A stretch of 64,000 bases of DNA from an uncultured Saprospiraceae bacterium (GCA_905480605.1 CAJQRD010000037.1:1-64000); one strand, 5' to 3'; counted from the stretch's first letter, positions 9,901 through 18,019 are shown. Program-made: numbers and translations. Notes: a model not told the origin generated them from the letters alone.

Positions 9901-10362
9901 GAACAACTTGTTATTGATACCAGTTTAGACTGCAACAATAATTTCGTTTTTAACTATCCATATCCTTCATCAAAATATTTATGACCTGACGGCAGTGTTG
10001 ATTCAATTAGGTCCTTTTAATCAAGCCTCTAATTTAGATATCAAAGTAGATACTTGTCATTCTAGAAGAAAAAAATCATTGCATATTTCTAAAAGCAATT
10101 GCTTGTGCAAAGTGTTTGTTCCAAATATTGTAAGTTCAAATGCTCTTGACCCAAACAACAGAAATTTCACTATTTTTAAAACTACCCTTTCAAACAATTT
10201 TCTCTGAGCATATTTGACAGATGGGGGAATAACATACTTTTATCTGGTGATCTTTTTCAAGGAGGGAATGGTTTGTATACAGAGGGAAAATTAATCGCTG
10301 GTGTATACGCATATTAACTGCAATGCAAATACAAGGATGAGGTAAAGTTCAATATAAAATGC
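9901..10362 (+). pseudogene. Remnant of a T9SS type B (CHU_C / gliding-motility C-terminal) protein
   Basis: Three frames together spell the end of a type B T9SS cargo. Frame 1 from 9901 gives LVIDTSLDCNNNFVFNYPYP, then SSKYL, TGA (9982-9984, where the family has Trp) and PDGSVDSIR. Frame 2 from about 9995 gives LDIKVDTCHSRRKKSLHIS and CLCKVFVPNIVSSNALDP, the usual entry to the CHU_C domain. Frame 1 resumes at 10201 with SLSIFDRWGNNILL, GNGLYTEGKLIAGVYAY, TAA (10315-10317) and LQCKYKDEVKF. The motif IFDRWG is diagnostic. At least two frameshifts and two stops make this a dead gene. The upstream part of the protein is missing or unrecognisable. Near 10355 the frame runs directly into a terminase-like fragment. 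Confidence 0.65.
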
Positions 10363-10802
10363 GGAAATGCATTACAAGCATATAGTTTTTCATATAATGC
10401 TGGAAAGATGAAGTATAAGCAAAACCATGAGGAATCTTCAAAGTTGTTAACACAACCAAAGGTTTCCCAAAGAGTAAAGGAAATAAAGCAAATAGCCGCG
10501 AAAGTAGTTCTTAAAAAATTCGATTACGACATTGAGAAGCTGTTTAAGAAGATAACTCAGTGGATTGATGCTGGCGTGTCAGAAATAATAAATCTATCGC
10601 CTAGTGAATTAAAAAACCTTCCAAAAAACGTGCGCCAATTAATAACCAACTTTAAACACACAACGTTTGAAGGTGGTACCAAGAGACTATTGAATTAAAA
10701 TTTGTATCTAAAGAAAAGGCATCGGAAATGTTGGCGAAGCACCTAGGATTTTACTCCAATGATAATGAGCAAAAAAGAGATAGTATAAGTATAATTGAAT
10801 AG
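10357..10802 (+). pseudogene. Phage terminase small subunit remnant, frameshifted
   Basis: Frame 1 from about 10357 reads GNALQAYSFSYNAGK, then SSKLLTQPKVSQRVKEI and helical sequence to TAA at 10696-10698. This matches the general pattern of Terminase_2 small subunits: NATQAY..AY near the N-terminus, then a S/A-x-x-LL-x-x-P-x-V helix. A -1 shift near 10670-10685 restores YQETIELKFVSKEKASEMLA then KHLGFYSND up to TAG at 10800-10802. The block ELKFxxKxKAxExLxKHLGxF is the typical end of this family. The two halves in adjacent frames are strong evidence of a once-functional gene. No large terminase, portal or other phage gene lies nearby, so this is a relic. Confidence 0.6.
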
Positions 10803-10884
10803 GTATAATCAATATGAAATTCAAGGGTGTAAAACGACATAAATAATAAATGATTTAAAATAAGCAAGGCAATCAATCTATAAC

Positions 10885-10921
10885 AAAAAAAAGGAGCAGC
10901 CACCACAGCCACTCCTATAGT
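10885..10921 (-). terminator. Rho-independent terminator on the minus strand
   Basis: On the minus strand the sequence forms a stem AGGAGT / GCTCCT with a GC-rich internal region (10894-10918), followed directly by nine T residues. It lies about 210 bases after the stop of the broken FISUMP gene and probably was its transcription end. Confidence 0.6.
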
Positions 10922-11009
10922 TTATTTACCAACGCTATAAGAGTTGATAGTTTATTCTTTGCAAAATTATTATTAGTTGTTTCTATTATTATACTAGCAA
11001 AAAAGTAAA

Positions 11010-11110
11010 AATCAACCGCTTCCGCGGTTTTATTAAATAGTCAAACAAGTCCTGACTACTCGTCAGGATAGTCAAACGCCACCCATCCGCATTCGCGGCA
11101 TCCTCACTCA
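11010..11110. repeat. Cluster of three small perfect hairpins
   Basis: Three perfect inverted repeats sit within 100 bases: 11014-11029 (AACCGC-ttcc-GCGGTT), 11051-11067 (CCTGAC-tactc-GTCAGG) and 11097-11108 (CCGC-attc-GCGG). The first is followed by TTATT on the plus strand and GATTTTT on the minus strand and could be a weak terminator. The local GC content is above that of the flanks. Together with 10885-10921 they fill most of the gap between 10803 and 11130, which has no gene. Confidence 0.5.
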
Positions 11111-11130
11111 AAGGCCTTCGGCTTCGTTCG

Positions 11131-12304
11131 TCAGTCCCTGAGACAACGAACAGAAAACCCACTACCCTTATTGCTGAGGCTCCTGACTACATTGCTACTG
11201 CTATAGAACAGTATGCGATTCCAGGCACTTGGGGTATCGACCTTTGTAGAACTCCACCAGTAACCGCTGAAGCCAATGTTGTTGAATGCTCCATCGTTGA
11301 TACGGTTGCCGCCAGGAAGCCCTGCAAAACCAGCGCTGTTATTTGATCCCAGGTCATTGCCAACTTTCCCATCAATAGTACTGTTAGCCCACCTAAATGT
11401 TGACGCTAATGATTTTCCTATATCAGCTCCACTGCCTCCATAACCATATCCATTATCTTGTAGGAAATCAGTAAGCACACTCAATTCTCCATCTGTAGGC
11501 ACATCCCAACCTGTGGGACACACATTCAGACTATTCGTGTCCGAAACTGCATAAAAATTATATAAGGCACCAAGTAACTTAGCGTGAATTGTCGAATCAT
11601 TGGCGTACCAACTATAGCCGGGCGTTGTAAGATTTCCCCAAGCTGTAGCGTCTGAAACTTCTGGAATCGACGTCCCATCATTATACTTATTCGTCTTCAG
11701 ATTCTCCACCATCCATACTTGGCCGCCTATCTTTATTGTCTTGTATACATTGCCTTCTATATCCGCAACTACTCCATTCAATCCCGCATCTAGCATTAAT
11801 TGTGACATCGCATCTACATAGGACTTCGTCGCCGCATCATGTGCATTGACAGGGTCTCCAACACCATTTATAACCCCAGCAACTTTGACAGCACCATTAA
11901 TATCTAATTTCTTTGTTGGTGAGGCAGTTCCAATACCTATGTTACCAGATAGATCAATAAACATATCTGAAATTCCTACACTGGAACCAGCATGTCTGCG
12001 AATATGTAGTCCTTGAGAGCCTAAATTGTCATCACTTTCAATCGTAAAACCATAATCATCACTAAAATGCCGAAGTTTCAGACCACTTATTGATGTATTA
12101 GCACCAGCACTTCCAACTGTAATATATACGTTTGCGGGTCAGGCAGATAAGTCTCCAACCTGAAGTTTTGAAACCGGAGTAAATACACCTATCCCTAAAT
12201 TTCCTGAAAAAAAAATTATCTCCTTCTAATTCCAGATTCTGTCCAAATGATATTGAATAAAAACAAACAAGAAATAAAGGGATAATGAAAAGTAAGTTTT
12301 TCAT
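11131..12304 (-). pseudogene. Secreted FISUMP-domain protein, broken by frameshift and TGA
   Basis: The ATG at 12304 opens a signal peptide (MKNLLFIIPLFLVCFYSISF) and NLELEGDN. A run of nine A (12207-12215; nine T on the coding strand) puts the reading out of frame; removing one base gives NFFSGNLGIGVFTPVSKLQV. A TGA at 12139-12141 follows (DLSA-stop-PANVYITVG), after which the frame is open for about 335 codons to 11131. It contains the usual IGIGTASPTKKLDINGAVKV and KSYVD segments and a complete FISUMP domain (GNVYKTIKIGGQVWMVENLK, PTGWDVPTDGELS, GYWWSSTK, FSVRCLRD). An ATG at 11964 could start a 277-residue product without a signal peptide. FISUMP proteins are surface-exposed in Bacteroidota and Fibrobacteres. 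The homopolymer could be a sequencing error, but the separate TGA argues for real decay. Confidence 0.75.
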
Positions 12305-12829
12305 ACAAATGGCTTTGTAATTAAAAATAAATAATAATCTTAAAACCTCCCTTTAATAATTCGCGCTAAAACTTAGTTATTTATATCTCAATAAAGATTT
12401 TTAGTGAAAACAAAATATGGAGCAATAACCTCAAAGAATGTTTTTCATCACGGTAGTAAAAGATATTATAAAAGAATTAAAGTTGAATCTTTGTCTAATT
12501 TTTTGGTAAGCCTACTCTACTTATTCAATATTTAATAATAATACTTTTGAACGTTACAGTTTCGTTCTTTACTATGAAGTCATTATGATTATGTATTTGG
12601 GAACATAGTGCTCAAAAAGTAATTAGAAACGATGACATAACTGAGTTAACTTGTAATAGTCTGTTTTACACTTGAACCTTCAATAGTGTGCCCCCCAACA
12701 AAGAAAAAAAACCTAAGTAATTGATACTTAGAGTCTCTTTGCGATCTGGGCGGGACTTTATTCTAAACATTATAGGGAAATTTCATTACGTTTAATCACT
12801 TCTAGCAACACCTCTCACAACACCTCTGT
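12305..12829. other. Intergenic spacer with an orphan terminator
   Basis: No protein gene is visible. The only structured element is the minus-strand terminator near 12700-12731. The high end belongs to the transcription unit of tRNA-Gln; the low end should hold the promoter of the broken FISUMP gene. Confidence 0.35.
12700..12731 (-). terminator. Orphan minus-strand terminator
   Basis: A perfect 7-pair stem, CTAAGTA (12713-12719) with TACTTAG (12725-12731) and a 5-base loop, is followed on the minus strand by eight T (12703-12710). It lies about 100 bases beyond the terminator of tRNA-Gln, so either it is a second stop for the same transcript or it ends a short unannotated RNA between 12732 and 12830. 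Confidence 0.6.
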
Positions 12830-12873
12830 AAAAAACTAAACCCTAACAAATTGATTAACAATAAGTTAGGGTT
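12830..12873 (-). terminator. Terminator of tRNA-Gln
   Basis: Nine perfect pairs, 12839-12847 with 12865-12873 (AACCCTAAC / GTTAGGGTT), close a 17-base loop and are followed on the minus strand by TAGTTTTTT. The hairpin begins 10 bases after the tRNA 3' end. Confidence 0.75.
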
Positions 12874-12882
12874 AATTCGAGT

Positions 12883-12953
12883 TGACCTACTAGGACTCGA
12901 ACCTAGAATGTCGGTACCAAAAACCGATGTGTTGCCAATTACACCATAGGTCA
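12883..12953 (-). tRNA. tRNA-Gln (anticodon UUG)
   Basis: The minus strand folds as a 71-base tRNA without encoded CCA. The acceptor stem is TGACCTA / TAGGTCA, the anticodon arm TCGGT-TTTTGGT-ACCGA puts UUG at the anticodon, and the T arm is CTAGG-TTCGAGT-CCTAG. The D arm contains GGTGTAATTGGCAAC. All stems pair without mismatch. It lies next to the decayed accessory tract; tRNA genes are common integration points, but no duplicated 3' end was found on the far side of the tract. Confidence 0.95.
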
Positions 12954-13162
12954 TCCTTAAACGGAGTGCAAAATTAAACTAAATCTCTTTTCTAGGAAAT
13001 ACCTAGAGCATATTTATCTAAAATTTATTTTTTGCTATTTATAACTAATTCAATATGTGCATGTTATGAGAATAATCTTCTTGTAAATATTTCAAGTATT
13101 TCATTTAAAGCCCAATATTTGCAAAGAAAACGTATTCTCACAGCTTTTATTAATCGTTACTC

Positions 13163-13705
13163 TTAAATTTCTAGTTGATAAATCCCATCCAAGTTCCTTG
13201 CTTTACCATCAATATCCAACCCATAGCCTATCACAAAAGCAGGTGGTATTTCCCTTCCTACAAAATCAATATTGATAATATCATTGTGTACTTCTGGTTT
13301 ACTCAATAAGGAACAAACCTTCACAGATGCTGGGTTCATCTCCTTTACTTTATCAATAAACTTCTCTATTGTTAGACCCGTATCTACAATATCTTCAATA
13401 ATTAATATATGTTTCCCTTCTATTTCGATTTGAAGATTCAGCAACAATTCAAAATCCCCTGTGCTTTCCATGCCCTCATATGACCTAATTTTAACAAATT
13501 CTATGTCAAACTCAAAATCAAGTTTCCTTACAAGGTCAGCCATAAAAATAAATGAACCATCCAAAATACTAACCAATATTACATCTTCATTGACATCTTG
13601 ATAGGTTTTGTTAACCTCTAACGCCAGTTTATTCAATATCTCATTTATTTCATCTTTTGAAATAAATAAACTAAATACCTTATCGAAATACGTTACAATC
13701 TCCAT
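13163..13705 (-). CDS. hpt: Hypoxanthine phosphoribosyltransferase
   Basis: A 180-residue purine salvage enzyme that makes IMP or GMP from hypoxanthine or guanine and PRPP in the cytosol. The PRPP-binding motif is IIEDIVDTGLT (about residues 100-110), preceded by the VSILDGSFIFMADLVR loop and followed by the VGREIPPAFVIGYGLDIDGK block that binds the purine and metal. The length is normal. The start ATG overlaps the stop codon of the upstream M28 peptidase by one base (TAATG), which suggests translational coupling. Confidence 0.93.
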   Translation of the reverse strand: MEIVTYFDKVFSLFISKDEINEILNKLALEVNKTYQDVNEDVILVSILDGSFIFMADLVRKLDFEFDIEFVKIRSYEGMESTGDFELLLNLQIEIEGKHILIIEDIVDTGLTIEKFIDKVKEMNPASVKVCSLLSKPEVHNDIINIDFVGREIPPAFVIGYGLDIDGKARNLDGIYQLEI

Positions 13706-15087
13706 TATAATCCATATTGATCAATTAAATAAATTAAGCTGGTAATCGCAGCTGCACCTAATCTAAGCTCTCTTACGTTAACATTTTCAAAAACATCTGC
13801 TGTTGTATGATGAAAGTCAAAGTATCTCTGTCCATCAGGTTTAAAGCCCAATAACAATCCCTTCTGTGATTTTAATGGATTAATATCCGCTCCACCACCT
13901 CCGGGTTTCAAATACAAATCATAAGGATCCAAAAAGACATCAAAGCCTTGCAGGTTCGCTAAATACTTAGGCAAAACATCTGCCTCCCCTGTACATGTAA
14001 AGCCCCTTGGAGTAAATCCCCCACTATCAGATTCTAATGCTGCCAAATGAAATTCACCTTTACGATTTGATTCTTTTGCATATGCCAAGCCTCCTCCAAG
14101 ACCATTTTCTTCATTCATGAACAAAACACATCTCAAGGTTCGATTTGGCTTATAATTTAAATCGGAAAGAGTCTTAATTACTTGCATCGAATGCACACAA
14201 CCTGCACCATCATCATGAGCTCCACCTCCAACATCCCAAGAGTCCAAATGGCCTCCCACTAATATGATTTCGTCTGGATTCACATTTCCTTTAATCTCAG
14301 CAATAACATTATAAGATATAACATCACCCAACATTTTAGATGTATTTCTAATGAATGCACTTACTTTTTGTGCTTTCAATTGTGCACTTAAAAAATTTGC
14401 ATCATTGGTGCTAATCGCCAGTGAAGGAATGGGCGTTATATCCGCTTGATATGTCTGAACACCAGTGTGTGGTAAATCATCATTCTGCGTTGTAACCGAT
14501 CTTACCAATACGGCTTTTGCACCATATTTAGAGGCGCGAGAAGCTCCATGCACGCGTTGGTCTACAGCTTCACCGTAGGCATAACCAGTATTGATACGCT
14601 TAGGGTTCATAGGTCTATTGAAAAAAACTATTTTTCCTTCTAAGTTTTTCCTTCCCAATTGTTTAAGAGTATCCAATCCAAACACTTCAATTATTTCAGC
14701 TTCTAATCCTTGAGGACCTGTTCCGATTGTATTCCCAAGAGCCAAAGCTTTCAGTGTTCTCTCATTATCACCAAATTTTATTTTTACGACTTCAGGTTCT
14801 CCTCTTTCCCATCTTGGAACAGTACAAGCCTGCTTGTAAACTGTATCAACTATAGAGATTTGTGCCAATTGCTCCAAGGTATAATCTACCCCATCCAAAG
14901 CATTCTGTGACCCAGCCAATCTGCCACCTATACTATCTGACAAAAACTGTAACCAAGTATCACATTGCCCTTTTTCCAGGCTGTTTTCATAAATATCTTT
15001 TATAAAAAATGCTTGCTCGTCTTGTGAATGAGCAATCCCAACAAACAAGAATAAACTGATTAATATCAAACTTAAAGTACTCTTCAT
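13705..15087 (-). CDS. Secreted M28-family zinc metallopeptidase
   Basis: A 460-residue exported peptidase resembling carboxypeptidase Q. The start at 15087 is chosen because it opens a clean signal peptide (MKSTLSLILISLFLFVGIAHS); an in-frame start at 15192 would place 35 extra residues before it. A PA-like insert lies between about residues 110 and 230. Zinc ligands are visible in GGHLDSWDVGGGAHDDGAG (His and the bridging Asp), FMNEENGLGG (Glu pair, general base and ligand), LESDSGG (Asp) and DFHHTTADVFE (last His). It probably degrades peptides in the periplasm or outside the cell. It is joined to hpt by a one-base overlap, a link with no obvious functional logic. Confidence 0.88.
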   Translation of the reverse strand: MKSTLSLILISLFLFVGIAHSQDEQAFFIKDIYENSLEKGQCDTWLQFLSDSIGGRLAGSQNALDGVDYTLEQLAQISIVDTVYKQACTVPRWERGEPEVVKIKFGDNERTLKALALGNTIGTGPQGLEAEIIEVFGLDTLKQLGRKNLEGKIVFFNRPMNPKRINTGYAYGEAVDQRVHGASRASKYGAKAVLVRSVTTQNDDLPHTGVQTYQADITPIPSLAISTNDANFLSAQLKAQKVSAFIRNTSKMLGDVISYNVIAEIKGNVNPDEIILVGGHLDSWDVGGGAHDDGAGCVHSMQVIKTLSDLNYKPNRTLRCVLFMNEENGLGGGLAYAKESNRKGEFHLAALESDSGGFTPRGFTCTGEADVLPKYLANLQGFDVFLDPYDLYLKPGGGGADINPLKSQKGLLLGFKPDGQRYFDFHHTTADVFENVNVRELRLGAAAITSLIYLIDQYGL

Positions 15088-15428
15088 TAGATTGTATTTG
15101 ATGATTTCTAAATATTTTAAATAAAACTCCTTTGTTTTAGGAGGATTACTGGTAATTATATAATTTACTTTTTTGAATTTCAATTGATTCAAAATGGTTT
15201 CATTTGGTTAGGATGGAGGCAGTGCAAAGCATTACCTCATTTTTTTGGACTAAATAAGTACCTTTTCGGATTTTTCACGTCTCAATAAAGTATCCTTTGA
15301 CAAAATAAACATTTTTATAGCTTAAGAAGCAAAACATAATTGAGCGTTTTCAATAATTGTGTTATTCAAAATCATAAATTTGTTTCTTAGCAATTGGTAT
15401 TTAATTCGCATAAACAAAGAAAAGAATT
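15088..15428. promoter_or_regulatory. Divergent promoter region between M28 peptidase and ECF sigma factor
   Basis: A 341-base gap between divergent genes, so it must hold both promoters. A TAAATTTG at 15375-15382 matches the Bacteroidota -7 consensus TAnnTTTG toward the sigma factor, but the nearest TTG upstream (15357-15359) leaves a 15-base spacer, shorter than usual. The element could also be an ECF-type promoter; I see no second copy within the window to test autoregulation. Confidence 0.3.
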
Positions 15429-16034
15429 TTGATCAATCTACTATTTCCTCTTTTAAACACTGATATATCAAGCGATGTATCAGACGAAGAGGTTGTAAGA
15501 TTATATTTGGAAACACAGAATGTAGCCTATTTTAACATTCTATATGACAGATATTCTGGGAAGATATTTGCAAAATGTCTTTCATTACTTAAAAGCGAAA
15601 GTGAAGCACAAGACGCTACACAAGATGTTTTGATGAAAATTCTTTTGAATCTTTCAAAATTTGGAGGAAAGAGTCGGTTTTCTACTTGGATTTACTCCAT
15701 AACATATAATTTCTGTATTGATTTTATAAGGAGAAAGAAAAAAGATCCAAGTGTTTATGTTGATGATTTACTTGAAAACTTAGATATAGAAGAAGAAATT
15801 GAAGATAGTTTTCTGACAGAAATCAATGTTAAAAGATTAAAAGTCATACTATCTGAAATTACAGCTAGAGACAAATCAATTCTCTTAATGAAATATCAAG
15901 ATGATATGACTATAAGAGAAATATCGACAGTACTCGATAAGTCAGAAAGTGCGATTAAGATGCAAATCAAAAGAGCCAAACAAAAGTTTAAGAAAGTTTA
16001 CCAAGAAAAATATAAAGCCGGTTATCATGAATAA
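15429..16034 (+). CDS. ECF-type RNA polymerase sigma factor
   Basis: A 201-residue sigma-70 family factor. Region 2 spans about residues 30-100 (YFNILYDRYSGKIFAKCLSL, QDVLMKILLNLSKFGGKSRF, STWIYSITYNFCIDFIRRKK) and region 4 about 130-190 (RDKSILLMKYQDDMTIREIS, ESAIKMQIKRAKQKFKKVYQ). No in-frame ATG exists near the N-terminus, so TTG at 15429, preceded by an A/G-rich stretch, is taken as the start. No classical anti-sigma gene follows. Instead the 3' end overlaps by 8 bases the start of a 67-residue protein, then an MscS-like channel and a DUF3078 protein, which suggests a role in envelope or osmotic response. The region 2-4 linker is acidic (ENLDIEEEIEDS). Confidence 0.88.
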   Translation: MINLLFPLLNTDISSDVSDEEVVRLYLETQNVAYFNILYDRYSGKIFAKCLSLLKSESEAQDATQDVLMKILLNLSKFGGKSRFSTWIYSITYNFCIDFIRRKKKDPSVYVDDLLENLDIEEEIEDSFLTEINVKRLKVILSEITARDKSILLMKYQDDMTIREISTVLDKSESAIKMQIKRAKQKFKKVYQEKYKAGYHE

Positions 16035-16230
16035 TTTTAAAAAATTGCAGAAAGAGCAAGAGGAGCAGTACAAAGATAACCTCAGTGGAATCAAAAACAG
16101 TCTGCAAAGTAACTTAAATGTTATAACTGCTTTTACCGATTTATTTGACACATATATTAGTAAATTTATAAAATGCCTTCTTAGCAATCTTACAAGCGAA
16201 CAACAAAATATAAACAAGGAAAAAGATTAG
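16027..16230 (+). CDS. 67-residue protein of unknown function in sigma factor operon
   Basis: I do not recognise a family. The ATG at 16027 overlaps the sigma factor stop by 8 bases, and the stop lies 3 bases before the channel gene, so translation is probably coupled to both. The protein is charged and helical, with an N-terminal Lys/Gln/Glu-rich segment (MNNFKKLQKEQEEQYKDN), a middle more hydrophobic stretch (VITAFTDLFDTYISKFIKCL) that is amphipathic rather than a clear membrane span, and a polar tail. The position suggests a regulator of the sigma factor or an accessory of the channel, but nothing in the sequence shows which. A longer in-frame version from 15949 would overlap the sigma gene by 86 bases and is less likely. 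Confidence 0.6.
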   Translation: MNNFKKLQKEQEEQYKDNLSGIKNSLQSNLNVITAFTDLFDTYISKFIKCLLSNLTSEQQNINKEKD

Positions 16231-16233
16231 GAT

Positions 16234-17058
16234 ATGGGCAAGTTATTTTTATTTCTCGATTCAGGAATTCTTTTAGAATTAGTTTCCAATTTTTCAAAAG
16301 CTGTACCAAAATTTTTTGGAGCTTTTATGATTGCTCTGATTGGTTATATAGTTTCAAAACTGGTAAGTAGTGCCGTTAGGAAGTTATTTATAAAGATGAA
16401 TATCGACAAGATTGGAGACAAATTAAATGAAATAGAAATTGTTTCCAAGGCCAATATTAAAATAAAAATCAGCACTATTATAAGCAAAGTACTCTATTAC
16501 TTTTTACTATTGTTTTTTATGGTTGCTGCAGCCGATGTTTTAGCAATGCCTGCCGTTTCAAACTTAGTTGCCAGTATTTTCAATCTTATTCCAAATCTGA
16601 TTGTTGCAGGAATAATTTTAATTGTGGGTATCTTATTCGCTGATGCATTACGATCGGTAGCACAGGCTTCTTTAGAATCATTGGGCGTTCCATCAGCAAG
16701 AATGATTTCTAGTCTAATATTCTATTTCTTATTTATAAATATAATCATAAGCGCCTTAAGTCAAGCCCAAATTAATACAGAATTCTTAGCCCAAAACATT
16801 CACTTATTGATTGGGGGTATTGTACTTGCATTTGCAATTGGTTACGGTTTAGCATCAAAATCCACAATGTCTAATTTTCTTGCATCCTATTACGTAAAAG
16901 ATATGTTTAAAGTAGGAGACAAAATAACTGTAGAAGGTGTCACTGGTAAAGTGATTGAAATGAACAAAGCTTCAGTAAGTTTAGTTACTGATAATGGAAA
17001 TAAAGTAATCTTTCCACTGAGTAAAGTCAGTGGTTCTAATATTGAAATACACATTTAA
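16234..17058 (+). CDS. Mechanosensitive ion channel family protein (MscS-like)
   Basis: A 274-residue inner-membrane protein. Hydrophobic segments lie at about residues 25-48, 82-105, 112-137, 152-172 and 188-208. The last is a glycine/alanine-rich pore-type helix (IGGIVLAFAIGYGLASKSTM) followed by a short beta domain typical of MscS (FKVGDKITVEGVTGKVIEMNKASVSLVTDNGNKVIFPLSK, in two pieces). The protein stops soon after the beta domain, so it lacks the larger C-terminal vestibule of E. coli MscS. It should release solutes on hypo-osmotic shock. It is the third gene of the sigma factor operon, which argues for control by that factor. Confidence 0.82.
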   Translation: MGKLFLFLDSGILLELVSNFSKAVPKFFGAFMIALIGYIVSKLVSSAVRKLFIKMNIDKIGDKLNEIEIVSKANIKIKISTIISKVLYYFLLLFFMVAAADVLAMPAVSNLVASIFNLIPNLIVAGIILIVGILFADALRSVAQASLESLGVPSARMISSLIFYFLFINIIISALSQAQINTEFLAQNIHLLIGGIVLAFAIGYGLASKSTMSNFLASYYVKDMFKVGDKITVEGVTGKVIEMNKASVSLVTDNGNKVIFPLSKVSGSNIEIHI

Positions 17059-17092
17059 ATAAAAATATTAAATTATTAAATTTTACACGACT

Positions 17093-18019
17093 ATGAAACT
17101 TAAATTTTTATTCTCTTTTATATTAATGGGTACCCTTACCATTATGAACGCACAGTCACTTGAGGAATTAAAATCTCTACAATCAGATAAAGCAGCTGAA
17201 GCAGCTGATCATTCTGCAATGGCTGGGGCAGCACAAGCAGAAGTTGATGCTTTACAAGGACAAATAGAAAAATTAATTGGGTGGAGAAAAGGATTTAGTG
17301 GAATTCTTGGATTTGACTGGAACAAGTCAAACGGATGGATTGCTAACCCCAACCCTGACGCATCATCTACAGCTTTAAATATTGGTCTGAATGCTTATGC
17401 TCTAATGGATAAACAAAAAGTATTTTGGCACAACAAAGGAATTATTTCCAAATCTTGGTCTGATATAGACACCGGTAAAGAAAGCGAAGAAGAAGATAAC
17501 TTATTTGACAATGGAACAGTTGATATCCTAAATATATCATCACTAGCCGGTTACAAAATTTCTGATAAATTTGCTCTTTCAGGATTAGGAGAGTTGAATA
17601 CATCAATCGAAAACTTCCTTAATCCAGGTACTTTTGACATTGGAGTTGGAGGAACTTGGTTGCCAATGTCTAATATGACTGTAGTGTTTCACCCGTTCAA
17701 TTATCACATTGCCTTCTCTGGTGTTGAAGATGCTTCTTCACAGGGCTCTCTTGGTGGAAAAGTAAGAATAGATTACTTCGAAGATTTTAATATTTCTGGT
17801 AAGGCTTTAAAGTGGACCACTACATTGACATCTTTTGTACCTTACAAGGGAGCAAAAGAAGGTGAGGTTAATCTATTTGAATATCAATGGTTAAATACTT
17901 TATCTTTCGAAGTATGGAAAGGTATTGGAATTGGCCTTGGATGGGGCCTAAGAAACTCTGAATTGGAAAGTACAGATCTTCAAAGCTATACTTCAGTAGG
18001 TCTGTCTTACGGCTTCTAA
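17093..18019 (+). CDS. DUF3078 outer-membrane protein
   Basis: A 308-residue exported protein (signal peptide ending TIMNAQ). Residues about 22-60 form an Ala/Glu/Gln-rich coiled coil (LEELKSLQSDKAAEAADH, AEVDALQGQIEKLIG). The rest matches the DUF3078 pattern: WRKGFSGILGFDWNKSNGW, LNIGLNAYALMDKQKVFWHN, a kinetically alternating barrel region, and a terminal strand YTSVGLSYGF with final Phe, as in outer-membrane barrels. It lies 34 bases after the channel gene and is followed by a strong terminator, so it closes the operon. The function of DUF3078 proteins is not known. Confidence 0.72.
   Translation: MKLKFLFSFILMGTLTIMNAQSLEELKSLQSDKAAEAADHSAMAGAAQAEVDALQGQIEKLIGWRKGFSGILGFDWNKSNGWIANPNPDASSTALNIGLNAYALMDKQKVFWHNKGIISKSWSDIDTGKESEEEDNLFDNGTVDILNISSLAGYKISDKFALSGLGELNTSIENFLNPGTFDIGVGGTWLPMSNMTVVFHPFNYHIAFSGVEDASSQGSLGGKVRIDYFEDFNISGKALKWTTTLTSFVPYKGAKEGEVNLFEYQWLNTLSFEVWKGIGIGLGWGLRNSELESTDLQSYTSVGLSYGF

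Noticed and set aside
9995-10207. Possible 70-residue protein
   Set aside because: Its sequence is the middle of a CHU_C domain and is continued in other frames on both sides, so it is a pseudogene fragment.
10408-10698. Possible intact 96-residue protein
   Set aside because: It matches the middle of a terminase small subunit; the expected C-terminus continues in the -1 frame and the N-terminus lies upstream of this Met.
10357-10802. Prophage
   Set aside because: Only a broken small terminase is seen; no large terminase, portal, capsid, tail, integrase or lysis gene lies within the window.
12883-12953. Integration site of a mobile element at tRNA-Gln
   Set aside because: No copy of the tRNA 3' end was found on the other side of the decayed tract and no integrase is visible; kept only as a question in the tract finding.
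13705-15192. Longer start of the M28 peptidase at 15192
   Set aside because: The 35 extra residues would precede the signal peptide and show no similarity to the family; the ATG at 15087 is better.
15942-16217. Minus-strand frame of 91 codons opposite the 67-residue gene
   Set aside because: It has no ribosome-binding context, lies against the sigma/channel operon and covers the end of the sigma gene; composition fits an antisense shadow.
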